Assembly: GCA_001603005.1 (NCBI GenBank)
Contig: LVAJ01000012.1
Location: forward strand, 186,001-250,000
Length of the DNA stretch: 64,000 nt
Direction of reading: 5' to 3'
Source of the DNA: Clostridiales bacterium Firm_04
GTDB taxonomy: Bacteria > Bacillota > Clostridia > Oscillospirales > Ruminococcaceae
In this document: positions 52,583 through 60,851 of the stretch, piece after piece
Layout: the number at the start of each line of letters is the position of its first letter
How positions within the stretch are numbered: the stretch's first letter is position 1
Position numbers and translations under genes: made by a program
The notes under the pieces: generated by a model
The model's database searches: none
Told to the model about the DNA's origin: nothing
Seen by the model: only the letters and a program-made list of their open reading frames with translations

Positions 52583-55195
52583 TTATTTCAAAAGCGCACG
52601 TTTCAGCAAAGACAGGTCCCTTGCATCCAGTCTGCCGTTTTTGTCTGAATCCGCAGCAGCCGGATTCGCAAGCTGATTCGATGCAGCCGTCAGCCATTTT
52701 ACCAGCGCTGTCAGATCAGCTGTATTGAACGCACCGTCTGCATTGACATCCATCGGAATCTGTTCACCGGCTGGATATCCATAAGCTGCAAACTCATTCA
52801 GATCGCCGCCGCTCTTGACGATCTTCAGCAGATCGGTCGGCGCAGTATCGGCAATCAGCGAAATGCTCCGCGACATGTAGCTGCCGAGATCAGACGCCCA
52901 GAGCAGCTGATCCGTGTGTCCGTCGTAGACCGCGAATCTGCCTGTGCCGTATGTATCGTAAACGCCGAAACCGTCCAGCACATACGGCTGATCGAATTGC
53001 ACATAACATGTCGCTTCCGATCCGGTGGCATTCGTTTTCGGGAGCGGGATTCCGGCAGTATCTCCATACAGATAATCCGGCATAGAATCCTGTTCATCAA
53101 ACAGCCGATAGCACTGCGCCAGTGTTCCGTTTTTCGGCTCCTGAGAAAAATCGCAGATCTCACCGGAAAAATCCTGCTGCAAGGAAAGCTTTTGCGGCGG
53201 GATTTTTGCGTATCTGCCGTTGACAAATTTCTTTCCGGCTGATGAGATTGACAGGAACACCGGCGTTTCACTGACCGTCAGCTGCACAGCGCCGTTCGAT
53301 ACCGGCAGTTCCGTCGTGACACCCTCGGCATAGGTTCCGGGCACTGTGAGATATACATGCGCCTTTTCCGGCACGGTGATTCGGCAGTTTTTGATCTCCT
53401 GTCCGCTGCTTGTCGGCAGCCAGAGCGCATAGATCGAAGTGCCGTCAGCGCGGTCGATGAAAAAGTATTTCTGCACTGCGCTGTCCGTCATGTCAGCAGC
53501 AAAATAAGCATTTTTCAGCAAATTCGTCATACATGCAGTGTAATACCACGCAAGCTTTTTGCTCCACTCCCCTTTTCCGGTCACCAAACCGGAATTGTAG
53601 TAGACGCCCTCGCCCTCGTCGCGCAGCTGGAATTTTGTCATGCGATCCACGCCGCTCCCAAGCGCCATGAGATAGGTTCGCGCAACACGCTGGGCATAGC
53701 GCAGCTGATAGATCTCATTGTCATGATTGTCAACGCCCTCGGTTTCGCGGTCGTGCATCGGCACTTCAAATTCGGAGATCCACAGCTCGGTATCCGGCGC
53801 ATTCCGGTCAATCCATTCCTGAATCTGCGCAATACGCGCTGTAAAACCGGAATCTTCCGGGTTTGCCGTATCCGGTCCGATGTGCACATTGATCATATCA
53901 ACCGCAAATTTACCGTCCGAGCGGTGATAATCAAACCACAGCTTCATTTCGGAGAGATAATCGAGCAGAGATGCCGTGTTCAGGAGTCCGCCGACCGCAA
54001 GCTTGAAATCCGGATCGGCATTCCGGACACCGGCATTCGGGATCGTGCCCTCGTGCCCGTCATAATCCGCAGAGCACATCGCTGCCAGTTCATAGGGAGA
54101 AAAATAATTTGCTTTTCCGCTCCATGTTTTGTTCGGCTCATTGCAGTTTTCCAGAGCACGCAGCAAGCCGAGTCCGGTTTTTGGCTTGGAAAGCGCTGAT
54201 ACATGCAGTGTTTTCGGATCAACATCCGGATTGCTGCCGTAGCGCGCTGCGACCTGATACATCGCCTGCGCATGGATCGCATAGCTTGCCGCGTCGGTCG
54301 GATCGGCGCCGGCTGGAACCGGAATCTCCGGCGGCTTCTCTCCGCCGGAAACGACTGTACTGCCGCCCTGAAAACACGGGATCACGCTGATGCCCTGCGC
54401 GTGCATCGCGGCATAATAGCTGTCCATGTCGCCCCATGTGTCCTGCGTAAACTTGACAGATGCGTCTGAATCGAGCAGCCAGCTGAAATTGTGATACTCA
54501 CGTACATTTCCCGCAGCCATGATTGCCGTCATCGGATCGTCAATGAACGCATTGAATCCGATACGCTGTCCGGCGGTCAGATCGGTCTTTTTTCCGGCAC
54601 CGGAATGTGCCGCGGTCTTCTCCGTCTGTGCAGCAGAAAGCGGCGAATCGTAGTAACCGTAGATCGCAAGCTCGGCAACACCGCTGTCCCCGCAGGGCGT
54701 CGAAAACCGCAGATACCGCGTCGTGTGCGGCGAATCAAAGCTGATTCCCCGCCATGTCTGATAGGCATCCGTCGTAAAGCCGCCGATCTTTTTCCACGCA
54801 AACGGCTCACCGTCCTCGATCACCCAGTCCTGCACGCCGTTGTTATCGAGAAAGCACAGTCCGGTCACTACATAATTTGCGCCCATGTCAATATAAAAAG
54901 AATCCTCGCCAAATTCAGACTGCAAATTCGGCTTCCAGTTCTTTCCGCGGTTTGTCGCATCCCAGAGCGCCTTGTCAACGCTTGTTTTTTCCGGTGATTC
55001 CGGAACCTTGTCCTGATCGTCAAACAGTACGCCCGCAGCGTTCAGATAATCCGCGCCGAGATAAACGAGATTTTCGTCCATGACTGCAAAATCCGATACA
55101 TCCAGCAGCACCGATTCCTTTGCGGCTGATACCTGCGGCACGGACTGCAAAGGAAGCATAAGCGCAATTCCGCAGCACAGATATTTGATTTTCAT
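52583..55195 (-). CDS. Secreted glycoside hydrolase-like protein with C-terminal dockerin
   Basis: An 870-residue exported protein. A signal peptide (MKIKYLCCGIALMLPLQSV, then AAKE) is followed by a discoidin/F5-8C-like sugar-binding region (about 70-210: WRGISFDS, RYLRFSTPCGDSGVAELAIYGYY), then a (beta/alpha)8-like catalytic part. Candidate acid/base Glu is in ENCNEPNKTW near 352 and nucleophile Glu in WISEFEVP near 473, the clan GH-A pattern (GH39-like). A second carbohydrate-binding-like stretch follows, and a type I dockerin ends it, with two calcium loops DVNADGAFNTADL and DSDKNGRLDARDL. It should dock on a cohesin scaffold. The start at 55195 has GGAAAGGGGG and a promoter at 55226-55254. 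The GH family is uncertain. Confidence 0.85.
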   Translation of the reverse strand: MKIKYLCCGIALMLPLQSVPQVSAAKESVLLDVSDFAVMDENLVYLGADYLNAAGVLFDDQDKVPESPEKTSVDKALWDATNRGKNWKPNLQSEFGEDSFYIDMGANYVVTGLCFLDNNGVQDWVIEDGEPFAWKKIGGFTTDAYQTWRGISFDSPHTTRYLRFSTPCGDSGVAELAIYGYYDSPLSAAQTEKTAAHSGAGKKTDLTAGQRIGFNAFIDDPMTAIMAAGNVREYHNFSWLLDSDASVKFTQDTWGDMDSYYAAMHAQGISVIPCFQGGSTVVSGGEKPPEIPVPAGADPTDAASYAIHAQAMYQVAARYGSNPDVDPKTLHVSALSKPKTGLGLLRALENCNEPNKTWSGKANYFSPYELAAMCSADYDGHEGTIPNAGVRNADPDFKLAVGGLLNTASLLDYLSEMKLWFDYHRSDGKFAVDMINVHIGPDTANPEDSGFTARIAQIQEWIDRNAPDTELWISEFEVPMHDRETEGVDNHDNEIYQLRYAQRVARTYLMALGSGVDRMTKFQLRDEGEGVYYNSGLVTGKGEWSKKLAWYYTACMTNLLKNAYFAADMTDSAVQKYFFIDRADGTSIYALWLPTSSGQEIKNCRITVPEKAHVYLTVPGTYAEGVTTELPVSNGAVQLTVSETPVFLSISSAGKKFVNGRYAKIPPQKLSLQQDFSGEICDFSQEPKNGTLAQCYRLFDEQDSMPDYLYGDTAGIPLPKTNATGSEATCYVQFDQPYVLDGFGVYDTYGTGRFAVYDGHTDQLLWASDLGSYMSRSISLIADTAPTDLLKIVKSGGDLNEFAAYGYPAGEQIPMDVNADGAFNTADLTALVKWLTAASNQLANPAAADSDKNGRLDARDLSLLKRALLK

Positions 55196-55225
55196 AGCAA
55201 TCCCCCTTTCCACGGCTATAGATAT

Positions 55226-55254
55226 ATTATACAACAATTCGGTTTGTAAGTCAA
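55226..55254 (-). promoter_or_regulatory. Promoter of the dockerin hydrolase gene
   Basis: Reading leftward: TTGACT (55254-55249), 17-bp spacer, TATAAT (55231-55226). Divergent from the permease promoter 60 bp away. Confidence 0.8.
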
Positions 55255-55313
55255 GGCATATTATGCATAAAGAACAGCTTCTGATCCTGTATACTCTGAT
55301 CAAACGCGTTTCC

Positions 55314-55342
55314 TTGACAAATATCCGCATTCGCTGTATAAT
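55314..55342 (+). promoter_or_regulatory. Promoter of the AEC permease gene
   Basis: TTGACA (55314-55319), 17-bp spacer, TATAAT (55337-55342): perfect consensus. Confidence 0.88.
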
Positions 55343-55383
55343 GTATGAGGTATTTTTGAGGTCTATTGAGAGAAAGAGGTTTT

Positions 55384-56355
55384 ATGCACATTCTTGTTAT
55401 TGTCGAGCAGATGGGAAAGCTGTTTCTTATGCTGCTGCTCGGCACCGCGCTCGCGAAACTTGAAATTCTGGATACGCACACCAAGCAAAAGCTGACAAAG
55501 CTCCTGCTCTATGTCACGACGCCGCTCATGATGATCGACGCATTCCATGACCGCATGCTGATGCTCGAATCGCAGCCGGACAGTTCCGGACTGTCGGTCG
55601 GTATGCTGTTTGTCTATTCATTCCTGTTTTATCTGATTTTGATCGTGCTGTCGCTGCTGACTGTCGCTGCCCTGCGGGTTCCGAAATCGGAACGCCGGCT
55701 CTACATCTTCATGACGATCTTCGGCAATGTCGGTTTCATGGGCTTTCCGGTGATCTCGTCCGTTTACGGCACAGAGGGCTTGTTTTACGCGGCGATCCTG
55801 AACAGTGTGTTCAACATTTTCGTGTATACATTCGGCGTCGTGCTGATGGGCGGTGCCGGCGATGCATCCGGTCAGACCAAACTGGAACAGCTCCGCGCGA
55901 TCCCGTGGAAAAAGCTGCTGCTGACGCCTGCTGTGCTCTGCACGGCTGTCGGCATCATCATTTTCGCATTCCGTATCCGGATGCCGTCGCTGCTTGCAGA
56001 TACCTGCGATACGCTCGGCGGACTGACATCTCCGCTCGCAATGCTGGTGGTCGGCGCGAATCTCAACGGCATGAAAGGCAAGGAAATGCTCACAAATATG
56101 CGGATGAATCTCTATGTGCTGATTCGTCAGATCGCACTTCCGCTGCTGTTCTGGCTGATCATCCGCAGAGTCGTTTCGCATCCCGTCCTGACACCGACGC
56201 TTCTGCTGCTCTCCTGCATGCCGGTCGCGAACACGACCGCGCTGTTTGCAACGGAATACAACGGCGACGAACATCTCGCGTCGCAGGGCATTTTCCTGAC
56301 AACCCTCTTTGCACTGGTCTCCTTCCCGCTGATCATGTGGATCTGCGTGCGGTAA
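55384..56355 (+). CDS. AEC-family (auxin efflux carrier-like) permease
   Basis: A 323-residue membrane protein with ten hydrophobic spans in two halves. The family's markers are the Gly/Asn-rich FMTIFGNVGFMGFPVISSVYG and, in the second half, SPLAMLVVGANL and LLSCMPVANTTALFATEY. AEC proteins include malate permeases and other organic-acid or auxin-like carriers; the substrate here is unknown. ATG at 55384 with AGAAAGAGG is preferred to TTG at 55366. Promoter at 55314-55342, terminator at 56368-56404. Confidence 0.92.
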   Translation: MHILVIVEQMGKLFLMLLLGTALAKLEILDTHTKQKLTKLLLYVTTPLMMIDAFHDRMLMLESQPDSSGLSVGMLFVYSFLFYLILIVLSLLTVAALRVPKSERRLYIFMTIFGNVGFMGFPVISSVYGTEGLFYAAILNSVFNIFVYTFGVVLMGGAGDASGQTKLEQLRAIPWKKLLLTPAVLCTAVGIIIFAFRIRMPSLLADTCDTLGGLTSPLAMLVVGANLNGMKGKEMLTNMRMNLYVLIRQIALPLLFWLIIRRVVSHPVLTPTLLLLSCMPVANTTALFATEYNGDEHLASQGIFLTTLFALVSFPLIMWICVR

Positions 56356-56367
56356 CTGCATAAAATG

Positions 56368-56404
56368 AACCGGCTGTGTATTTGCGTACACAGCCGGTTT
56401 TTTG
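56368..56404. terminator. Bidirectional terminator between permease and GH9 genes
   Basis: AACCGGCTGTGTA (56368-56380) pairs perfectly with TACACAGCCGGTT (56387-56399), followed by a T run on the plus strand and ATTTTA-like sequence on the minus strand. It sits between two converging genes. Confidence 0.9.
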
Positions 56405-56411
56405 CGTGATA

Positions 56412-59240
56412 TTACTTTTTGCCGAGATCGGAATACGGGATCTGTCTTGCAATATACTTGAGGATCATGTCAGCGTCCTCAGGATCAGGAGAACCGGTGC
56501 GGTTGCAGTCCGCATTCAGCATGCCCTGATCGATAACCTTTGCGCCCTTGTCCTCAACAAGCAGACGGCTCAGCAGCACGACGTCAGAAACATCGACATC
56601 GCCGTCGCAGTTGACGTCACCGTATGTTGCCTTCACGTTGTTGGCAGTCGTCTTTGTGGTTTTGCTATCAGAAGATTCCTTATCGGTGGAAGCAGAGATC
56701 GGCTGCGGATGCTCACCCGGAACCTCGTCATACAGTGCAGGTGCATCTGCCGGCGAAACGCCCCATACATGCTTGCCGTCCGCATAGAGTGTGATGCGAT
56801 CATACTCCTCGGGGCACTCATTCAGCGATTTGCCGAGTTCTTCTTCAGAAGCCAGATCCTGACGGCTGTAGTCGTTGGAAGAATCCCAGATCGCAACATG
56901 ACGCTCGTTCGGATTGTCCTCGTCAGCCGGAACGACCTTCAGCTTCGGTGCGACGATCGCGAACTGATAATCCATTTCGCCGTAGTACTTGAAATCGCCC
57001 CATGTCATTTCGACATAGCAGTCGCCCTTGTCGTTGTACTGAACAATCTCGGTCTTGACCTGATATTCGTTCTGCGAGTTCGCAGACATTTTGTCATACT
57101 GCATCTCCACATTGATGTCATTCACCGTCTGTCCCTCTGCAAGCAGCTCGGAGATATTGAAGTAGTAGCGTGCTTTTGCTTCCTTGAGGTAACGCGGCGG
57201 AAGCAGTGTCTCATTGGTGAATGCAATCAGCACCTGTGTGCTGCGGTTGTTGTCCTGACCGACTGCCGCCTTCACGACAAATTCGCGGAGTTCTTCCGGC
57301 GATTTGTAGCTTGCTTCCGGAGGCGGGAAGTTCTCCTGCGACTTCATGTCGTCCGTACCGAAGAAATGATACAGACCAGCGCATGCACCGACGACTGCGG
57401 CATTGTAGTCAACGGCGACTTCATTGTAAACATAGTCCTTCGTGATATCACGGTGCCAGTCATTGGAATCCGGTCCGCCGACCAGTGCACCCCAGAGGAT
57501 ATGCACCTGATCCGCCGGATGATCCATGTTCAGATCCTTGGAACCGTGTGCGGCACGGTGATGCGGATGCGATGCAGCTGTCGGAGACCAGCCGACGATA
57601 TACGGACGGTTCATCGGGTTCTTGCCCATGATGTATTCCATCTGTCCCTCTGCCCACTTTGCAAAACGCAGCGGATCCTGATTCTTTTCATGATTCTGCG
57701 CTTCTTTTGCATAAACAAGGCAGCAGAGCTGACCGGCAGTGTTGTAACGTGCAGAGCCGTACTCATTCAGAACGGCAAAGCCCGCCGGAGAGGTCGAGAG
57801 GAAGTCTGTCCAGTCCGGTTTTGCGGGATCCTTGTCCCACTCAAACGGCTGATCGTAGATCGTATCCACAAGGCCCGGATCGAGATGCGTGATGCTCGAC
57901 CAGAATTCGCAGTTCCAGCGGAAGATGTACCAGTCACGCTGAATATTGGTGACCGGCGCCAGCTTCGCGAACACGCCGCCCCAGACGGTATCCCAGCAGT
58001 GCACCCAGATATTGTTCCAGCAGTTGTTCGTATCCTTCATGATTCTTCTGAACCAGCCGGTATACGGATGACCGCCGTTATCAAAGGTGGTGTCCATGTC
58101 GATCGAGATGATCGGGGTAATATACTTTTCGTAAGCTTCCTCATTGCGCACGGAGATATCGCCGTCGCATGCACAGTAGTACAGCCACACAGCTGCCCAC
58201 GAGATTTCGTCGTAGTCATAGCTGGACTCATAGAAACCGCCGTCATAACCGCGCGTGAGCACCTTCATGCTCTCGTCTTCTTCATGCGAATTGACTGCCA
58301 TTTCATAGAGATCCTTTGCGCCCTTGAGGCATTTCTTCGCGTAATCCGGATCGGTGTCCTTGAAGTTCAGGTAGCTGATCGCGAGTGCCGCAGCGGCACC
58401 ACCGCACATGTCGGATGCACGGGAATCCGTCTGCTTCGCCTTTGCCTTTGCAAGATTCGATTCCTTATCGTCCAGCTTGGATTCTGCCGCACCGACGGAA
58501 TCGCCGCCCTTAAAGACATTTTTCTCGGTACAGAGATAAGCAGGTCTCGCAAAATCGAGCAGATGCTCACCCTGCAGATCCGGACAGAGCCAGTAATTAT
58601 GGTCGATATTGCCCTCGCCGACCTGATAGCAGTATGCCAGCAGATTGCCGTCCTTATCATAGTACAGCGCTTTCAGATAGAAGTCGCAGAATGCATGCAG
58701 GATATCTTCCATATGCTCCGCATTGCCGGTCTTCTCGTAGGCATCGCGAAATTCGTAATAGCCCCAGCCGAGCGTAGACGCCGCATAGGAACCCGGCAGA
58801 CCGAATTTGACATGGTCGCCGGCATCGTGCATGCCGCCCTCAAGATCAAGGCATCCGTCGCCGTCCGGATCGAGCTCATCTCTGTGCTCCTCGATCCAAG
58901 AATTTGGCAGATTGATGCCCTTGAAGTCCTCGCCGTACTGTTTCAGCGGGATTTTCGCGTCTTCCATGTGGCAGTCAGCACGCCATTCCAGACGTCCGGT
59001 GCGCTTGCCGCACTTGTTCGCGTCATAGAAATGCAGCGTGTACTGTAGACCTTTGGCGAAATTCACCTCAACGTCATCATAGGAAAAGCTGTCAGGATCC
59101 GGAAATGTTTTGTCCTTGTCATCGACCTTTCCCGGATCTTCACCGGCTGACGCGAATGCGGTAAGCATCGCAGTACACGACATCACGACTGAAAGACAAA
59201 CACTCAGCGTCGCTTTCAGAAGCTTTTTTCTCTGTTTCAT
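56412..59240 (-). CDS. GH9 cellulase with CBM3-like module and dockerin
   Basis: A 942-residue secreted endoglucanase-type enzyme. Signal peptide: MKQRKKLLKATLSVCLSVV to AFASA. The GH9 domain has its catalytic Asp pair in MHDAGDHVKFGLP near 138, WVHCWDTVWGG, the ASHPHHRAAHG block and the catalytic Glu in NEVAVDYNAAVVG. A family 3 carbohydrate-binding module (3c-like) follows (ARYYFNISELL to SNDYSRQD), then a Ser/Thr/Lys linker and a type I dockerin (YGDVNCDGDVDVSDVVLLSRL and NADCNRTGSPDPEDAD). Compared with its paralogue at 60852 it has an extra Lys-rich loop (SKLDDKESNLAKAKAKQ). The start at 59240 follows AAAGGAG. Cellulosomal cellulose degradation is the expected role. Confidence 0.96.
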   Translation of the reverse strand: MKQRKKLLKATLSVCLSVVMSCTAMLTAFASAGEDPGKVDDKDKTFPDPDSFSYDDVEVNFAKGLQYTLHFYDANKCGKRTGRLEWRADCHMEDAKIPLKQYGEDFKGINLPNSWIEEHRDELDPDGDGCLDLEGGMHDAGDHVKFGLPGSYAASTLGWGYYEFRDAYEKTGNAEHMEDILHAFCDFYLKALYYDKDGNLLAYCYQVGEGNIDHNYWLCPDLQGEHLLDFARPAYLCTEKNVFKGGDSVGAAESKLDDKESNLAKAKAKQTDSRASDMCGGAAAALAISYLNFKDTDPDYAKKCLKGAKDLYEMAVNSHEEDESMKVLTRGYDGGFYESSYDYDEISWAAVWLYYCACDGDISVRNEEAYEKYITPIISIDMDTTFDNGGHPYTGWFRRIMKDTNNCWNNIWVHCWDTVWGGVFAKLAPVTNIQRDWYIFRWNCEFWSSITHLDPGLVDTIYDQPFEWDKDPAKPDWTDFLSTSPAGFAVLNEYGSARYNTAGQLCCLVYAKEAQNHEKNQDPLRFAKWAEGQMEYIMGKNPMNRPYIVGWSPTAASHPHHRAAHGSKDLNMDHPADQVHILWGALVGGPDSNDWHRDITKDYVYNEVAVDYNAAVVGACAGLYHFFGTDDMKSQENFPPPEASYKSPEELREFVVKAAVGQDNNRSTQVLIAFTNETLLPPRYLKEAKARYYFNISELLAEGQTVNDINVEMQYDKMSANSQNEYQVKTEIVQYNDKGDCYVEMTWGDFKYYGEMDYQFAIVAPKLKVVPADEDNPNERHVAIWDSSNDYSRQDLASEEELGKSLNECPEEYDRITLYADGKHVWGVSPADAPALYDEVPGEHPQPISASTDKESSDSKTTKTTANNVKATYGDVNCDGDVDVSDVVLLSRLLVEDKGAKVIDQGMLNADCNRTGSPDPEDADMILKYIARQIPYSDLGKK

Positions 59241-59480
59241 TTGGTCACTACTCCTTTTTTGGATTTGGCAAATTGCCATTTTTCTGTAATCTGGAATCCC
59301 CCGGTGATTACATGCAAGATCATGAACGCATTGGAAAATGCGTGTTCGCGGATCCGAAAGAGAGATCGGATCCGACTGTTTTCTCTGGTGCATACCCCCT
59401 GTTTCATTGTAAAGATGTCGTCGCCGGTATCGAAAGATACCTGATGCAGGATGAAAGTGACACCGCCGGACGGTACCTGA
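59241..59480 (-). other. Structured leader region of the first GH9 gene
   Basis: 240 bp without a gene. On the minus strand it holds a row of small hairpins: GACGGTA/TACCGTC (59468-59487), GGTATC/GATACC (59427-59442), CGGATCCG repeated (59350-59375), ACGCATT/AATGCGT (59326-59343), and TGTAATC/GATTACA (59285-59312) with CCGGGGG in its loop. I see no convincing promoter and no known riboswitch. Confidence 0.5.
59285..59312 (-). promoter_or_regulatory. Stem-loop with CCGGGGG loop, copy in first GH9 leader
   Basis: Minus strand: TGTAATC, loop containing CCGGGGG, GATTACA; 45 bp before the start codon. A related element lies before the second GH9 gene at 63639-63661. Confidence 0.45.
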
Positions 59481-60779
59481 CTACCGTCTGCCGGATTGTC
59501 CCGATTGGGATGCAGCGGACTGGGCTTTGATCTTGTCCCAGTATTCCTTCGCTGCCTGCTCCTGCCGGTTATCAGCAGGATGATAGTAAACGCGGTCTTT
59601 GAGCGTATCGGGAAGATACTGCTGCGGTACCCAGTGATTCGGGTAATCATGCGGATACAGATAGTGCTGACCGCGGACGGCAGCATCCGCGCCGTCGAAG
59701 TGCACATTTTGCAGCGCACGCGGGAAATCGCCGGAAAGTCCGGCTCGGATATCTGCAAATGCTGCATCCGCAGCGAGGTAGGCGCTGTTTGATTTCGGAG
59801 AGGTCGCGAGCAGAATCACCGCATCGGAAAGCGGTAGCCGCGCTTCCGGCATGCCGAGCTGCAGTGCGGTATCGACCGCAGCTTTCACGATCGGGATCGC
59901 AAGCGGATAGGCAAGCCCGACGTCCTCTGACGCAATGCAGAGCAGTCTGCGGCAGAGCGGCAGCAGATCGCCGGTCTCCATAATGCGCGCCGCATAATGG
60001 ATCGCAGCGTTTTCATCGGAACCGCGAATGGATTTGTGCAGCGCGGAAAGCAGATCGTAATGCTGATCGCCGTCCTTGTCATAGCGCATGTTGCTGCGCT
60101 GTGTGAGACCCTGCACCGCATCCATATCAATTTTCGCGCAGTCCCCTGCCCGTTCCGCAGCCAGCACGGAAAGCTCGACCGTATTCACGGCTTTCCGGAC
60201 ATCGCCGCCGCATCCGGCAGCAATAAACTGCATAACCGACGCGTCACACTCGATCCGGATACCCTGTTCTTCTGCAAGAAAATCATATGCTCTGCGGATC
60301 GCAGGCAGGATCTCCTCTTTTGAAACAGGCTTGAACTCAAAGACCGTCGCGCGGCTGATAATCGCATTAAACACAGCAAAATAAGGATTTTCCGTTGTCG
60401 AAGCGATCAGCGTCACGCTGCCGTTTTCAATGTATTCCAGCAGACTTTGCTGCTGCTTCTTATTGAGATACTGGATCTCGTCGAGATAAAGCAGAACACC
60501 GTTTGAACCGAACAGCGAGCCGCTGTCCTGCAGCGCATCGCGGATCTCGGAGATCGAAGCAGTTGTTCCGTTCAGCTTATGCAGCGTCAGATCGGAACGG
60601 TCTGCGATCATGCGGGCAAGCGTCGTTTTGCCGACACCGGAAGGCCCGTAAAAAATCATATTCGGAATCTGTCCGGATTCTATAATGCGGCGCATCGGTT
60701 TTCCGGCGCCGAACAAATGCGTCTGTCCGACCATTTCATCGAGCGAATGCGGTCGGAGCCGCTCAGCAAGTGGAACCAT
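59481..60779 (-). CDS. rarA: Replication-associated recombination protein RarA/MgsA
   Basis: A 432-residue AAA+ ATPase acting at stalled replication forks. Markers: PLAERLRPHSLDEMVGQTHLFG at the start, Walker A GPSGVGKTT near 46, the Walker B region LYLDEIQYLNKKQQ, the sensor region IASTTENPYFAV, and the C-terminal SNSAYLAAD and YPHDYPNHWVPQQYLP. It starts at 60779 behind GGAGG and lies, oddly for a housekeeping gene, between two paralogous cellulase genes on the same strand. The terminator at 60803-60834 separates it from the upstream GH9 gene; no clear promoter of its own is seen. Confidence 0.95.
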   Translation of the reverse strand: MVPLAERLRPHSLDEMVGQTHLFGAGKPMRRIIESGQIPNMIFYGPSGVGKTTLARMIADRSDLTLHKLNGTTASISEIRDALQDSGSLFGSNGVLLYLDEIQYLNKKQQQSLLEYIENGSVTLIASTTENPYFAVFNAIISRATVFEFKPVSKEEILPAIRRAYDFLAEEQGIRIECDASVMQFIAAGCGGDVRKAVNTVELSVLAAERAGDCAKIDMDAVQGLTQRSNMRYDKDGDQHYDLLSALHKSIRGSDENAAIHYAARIMETGDLLPLCRRLLCIASEDVGLAYPLAIPIVKAAVDTALQLGMPEARLPLSDAVILLATSPKSNSAYLAADAAFADIRAGLSGDFPRALQNVHFDGADAAVRGQHYLYPHDYPNHWVPQQYLPDTLKDRVYYHPADNRQEQAAKEYWDKIKAQSAASQSGQSGRR

Positions 60780-60802
60780 TGTGCCTCCGATATTTTTAGA
60801 AA

Positions 60803-60834
60803 ATCAGCGGTGTATCCGATGATACACCGCTGAT
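60803..60834 (-). terminator. Terminator of the second GH9 gene
   Basis: ATCAGCGGTGTATC and GATACACCGCTGAT form a 14-bp perfect stem with a 4-nt loop; on the minus strand TTTTCT follows. Confidence 0.8.
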
Positions 60835-60851
60835 CGTCCTGCAAGATAATG

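Noticed and set aside
56376..59048. Long plus-strand open frame (about 890 codons) opposite the first GH9 gene, and similar long antisense frames opposite the NRPS genes and rarA
   Set aside because: They are shadows created by the codon bias of the true genes: Arg, Cys and Val rich composition, no domain, no ribosome binding site and no promoter. The opposite strand has unmistakable enzyme motifs.
59241..59480. Cyclic di-GMP or other riboswitch upstream of the first GH9 gene
   Set aside because: There are several small hairpins, but the conserved bases of the GEMM classes are absent.
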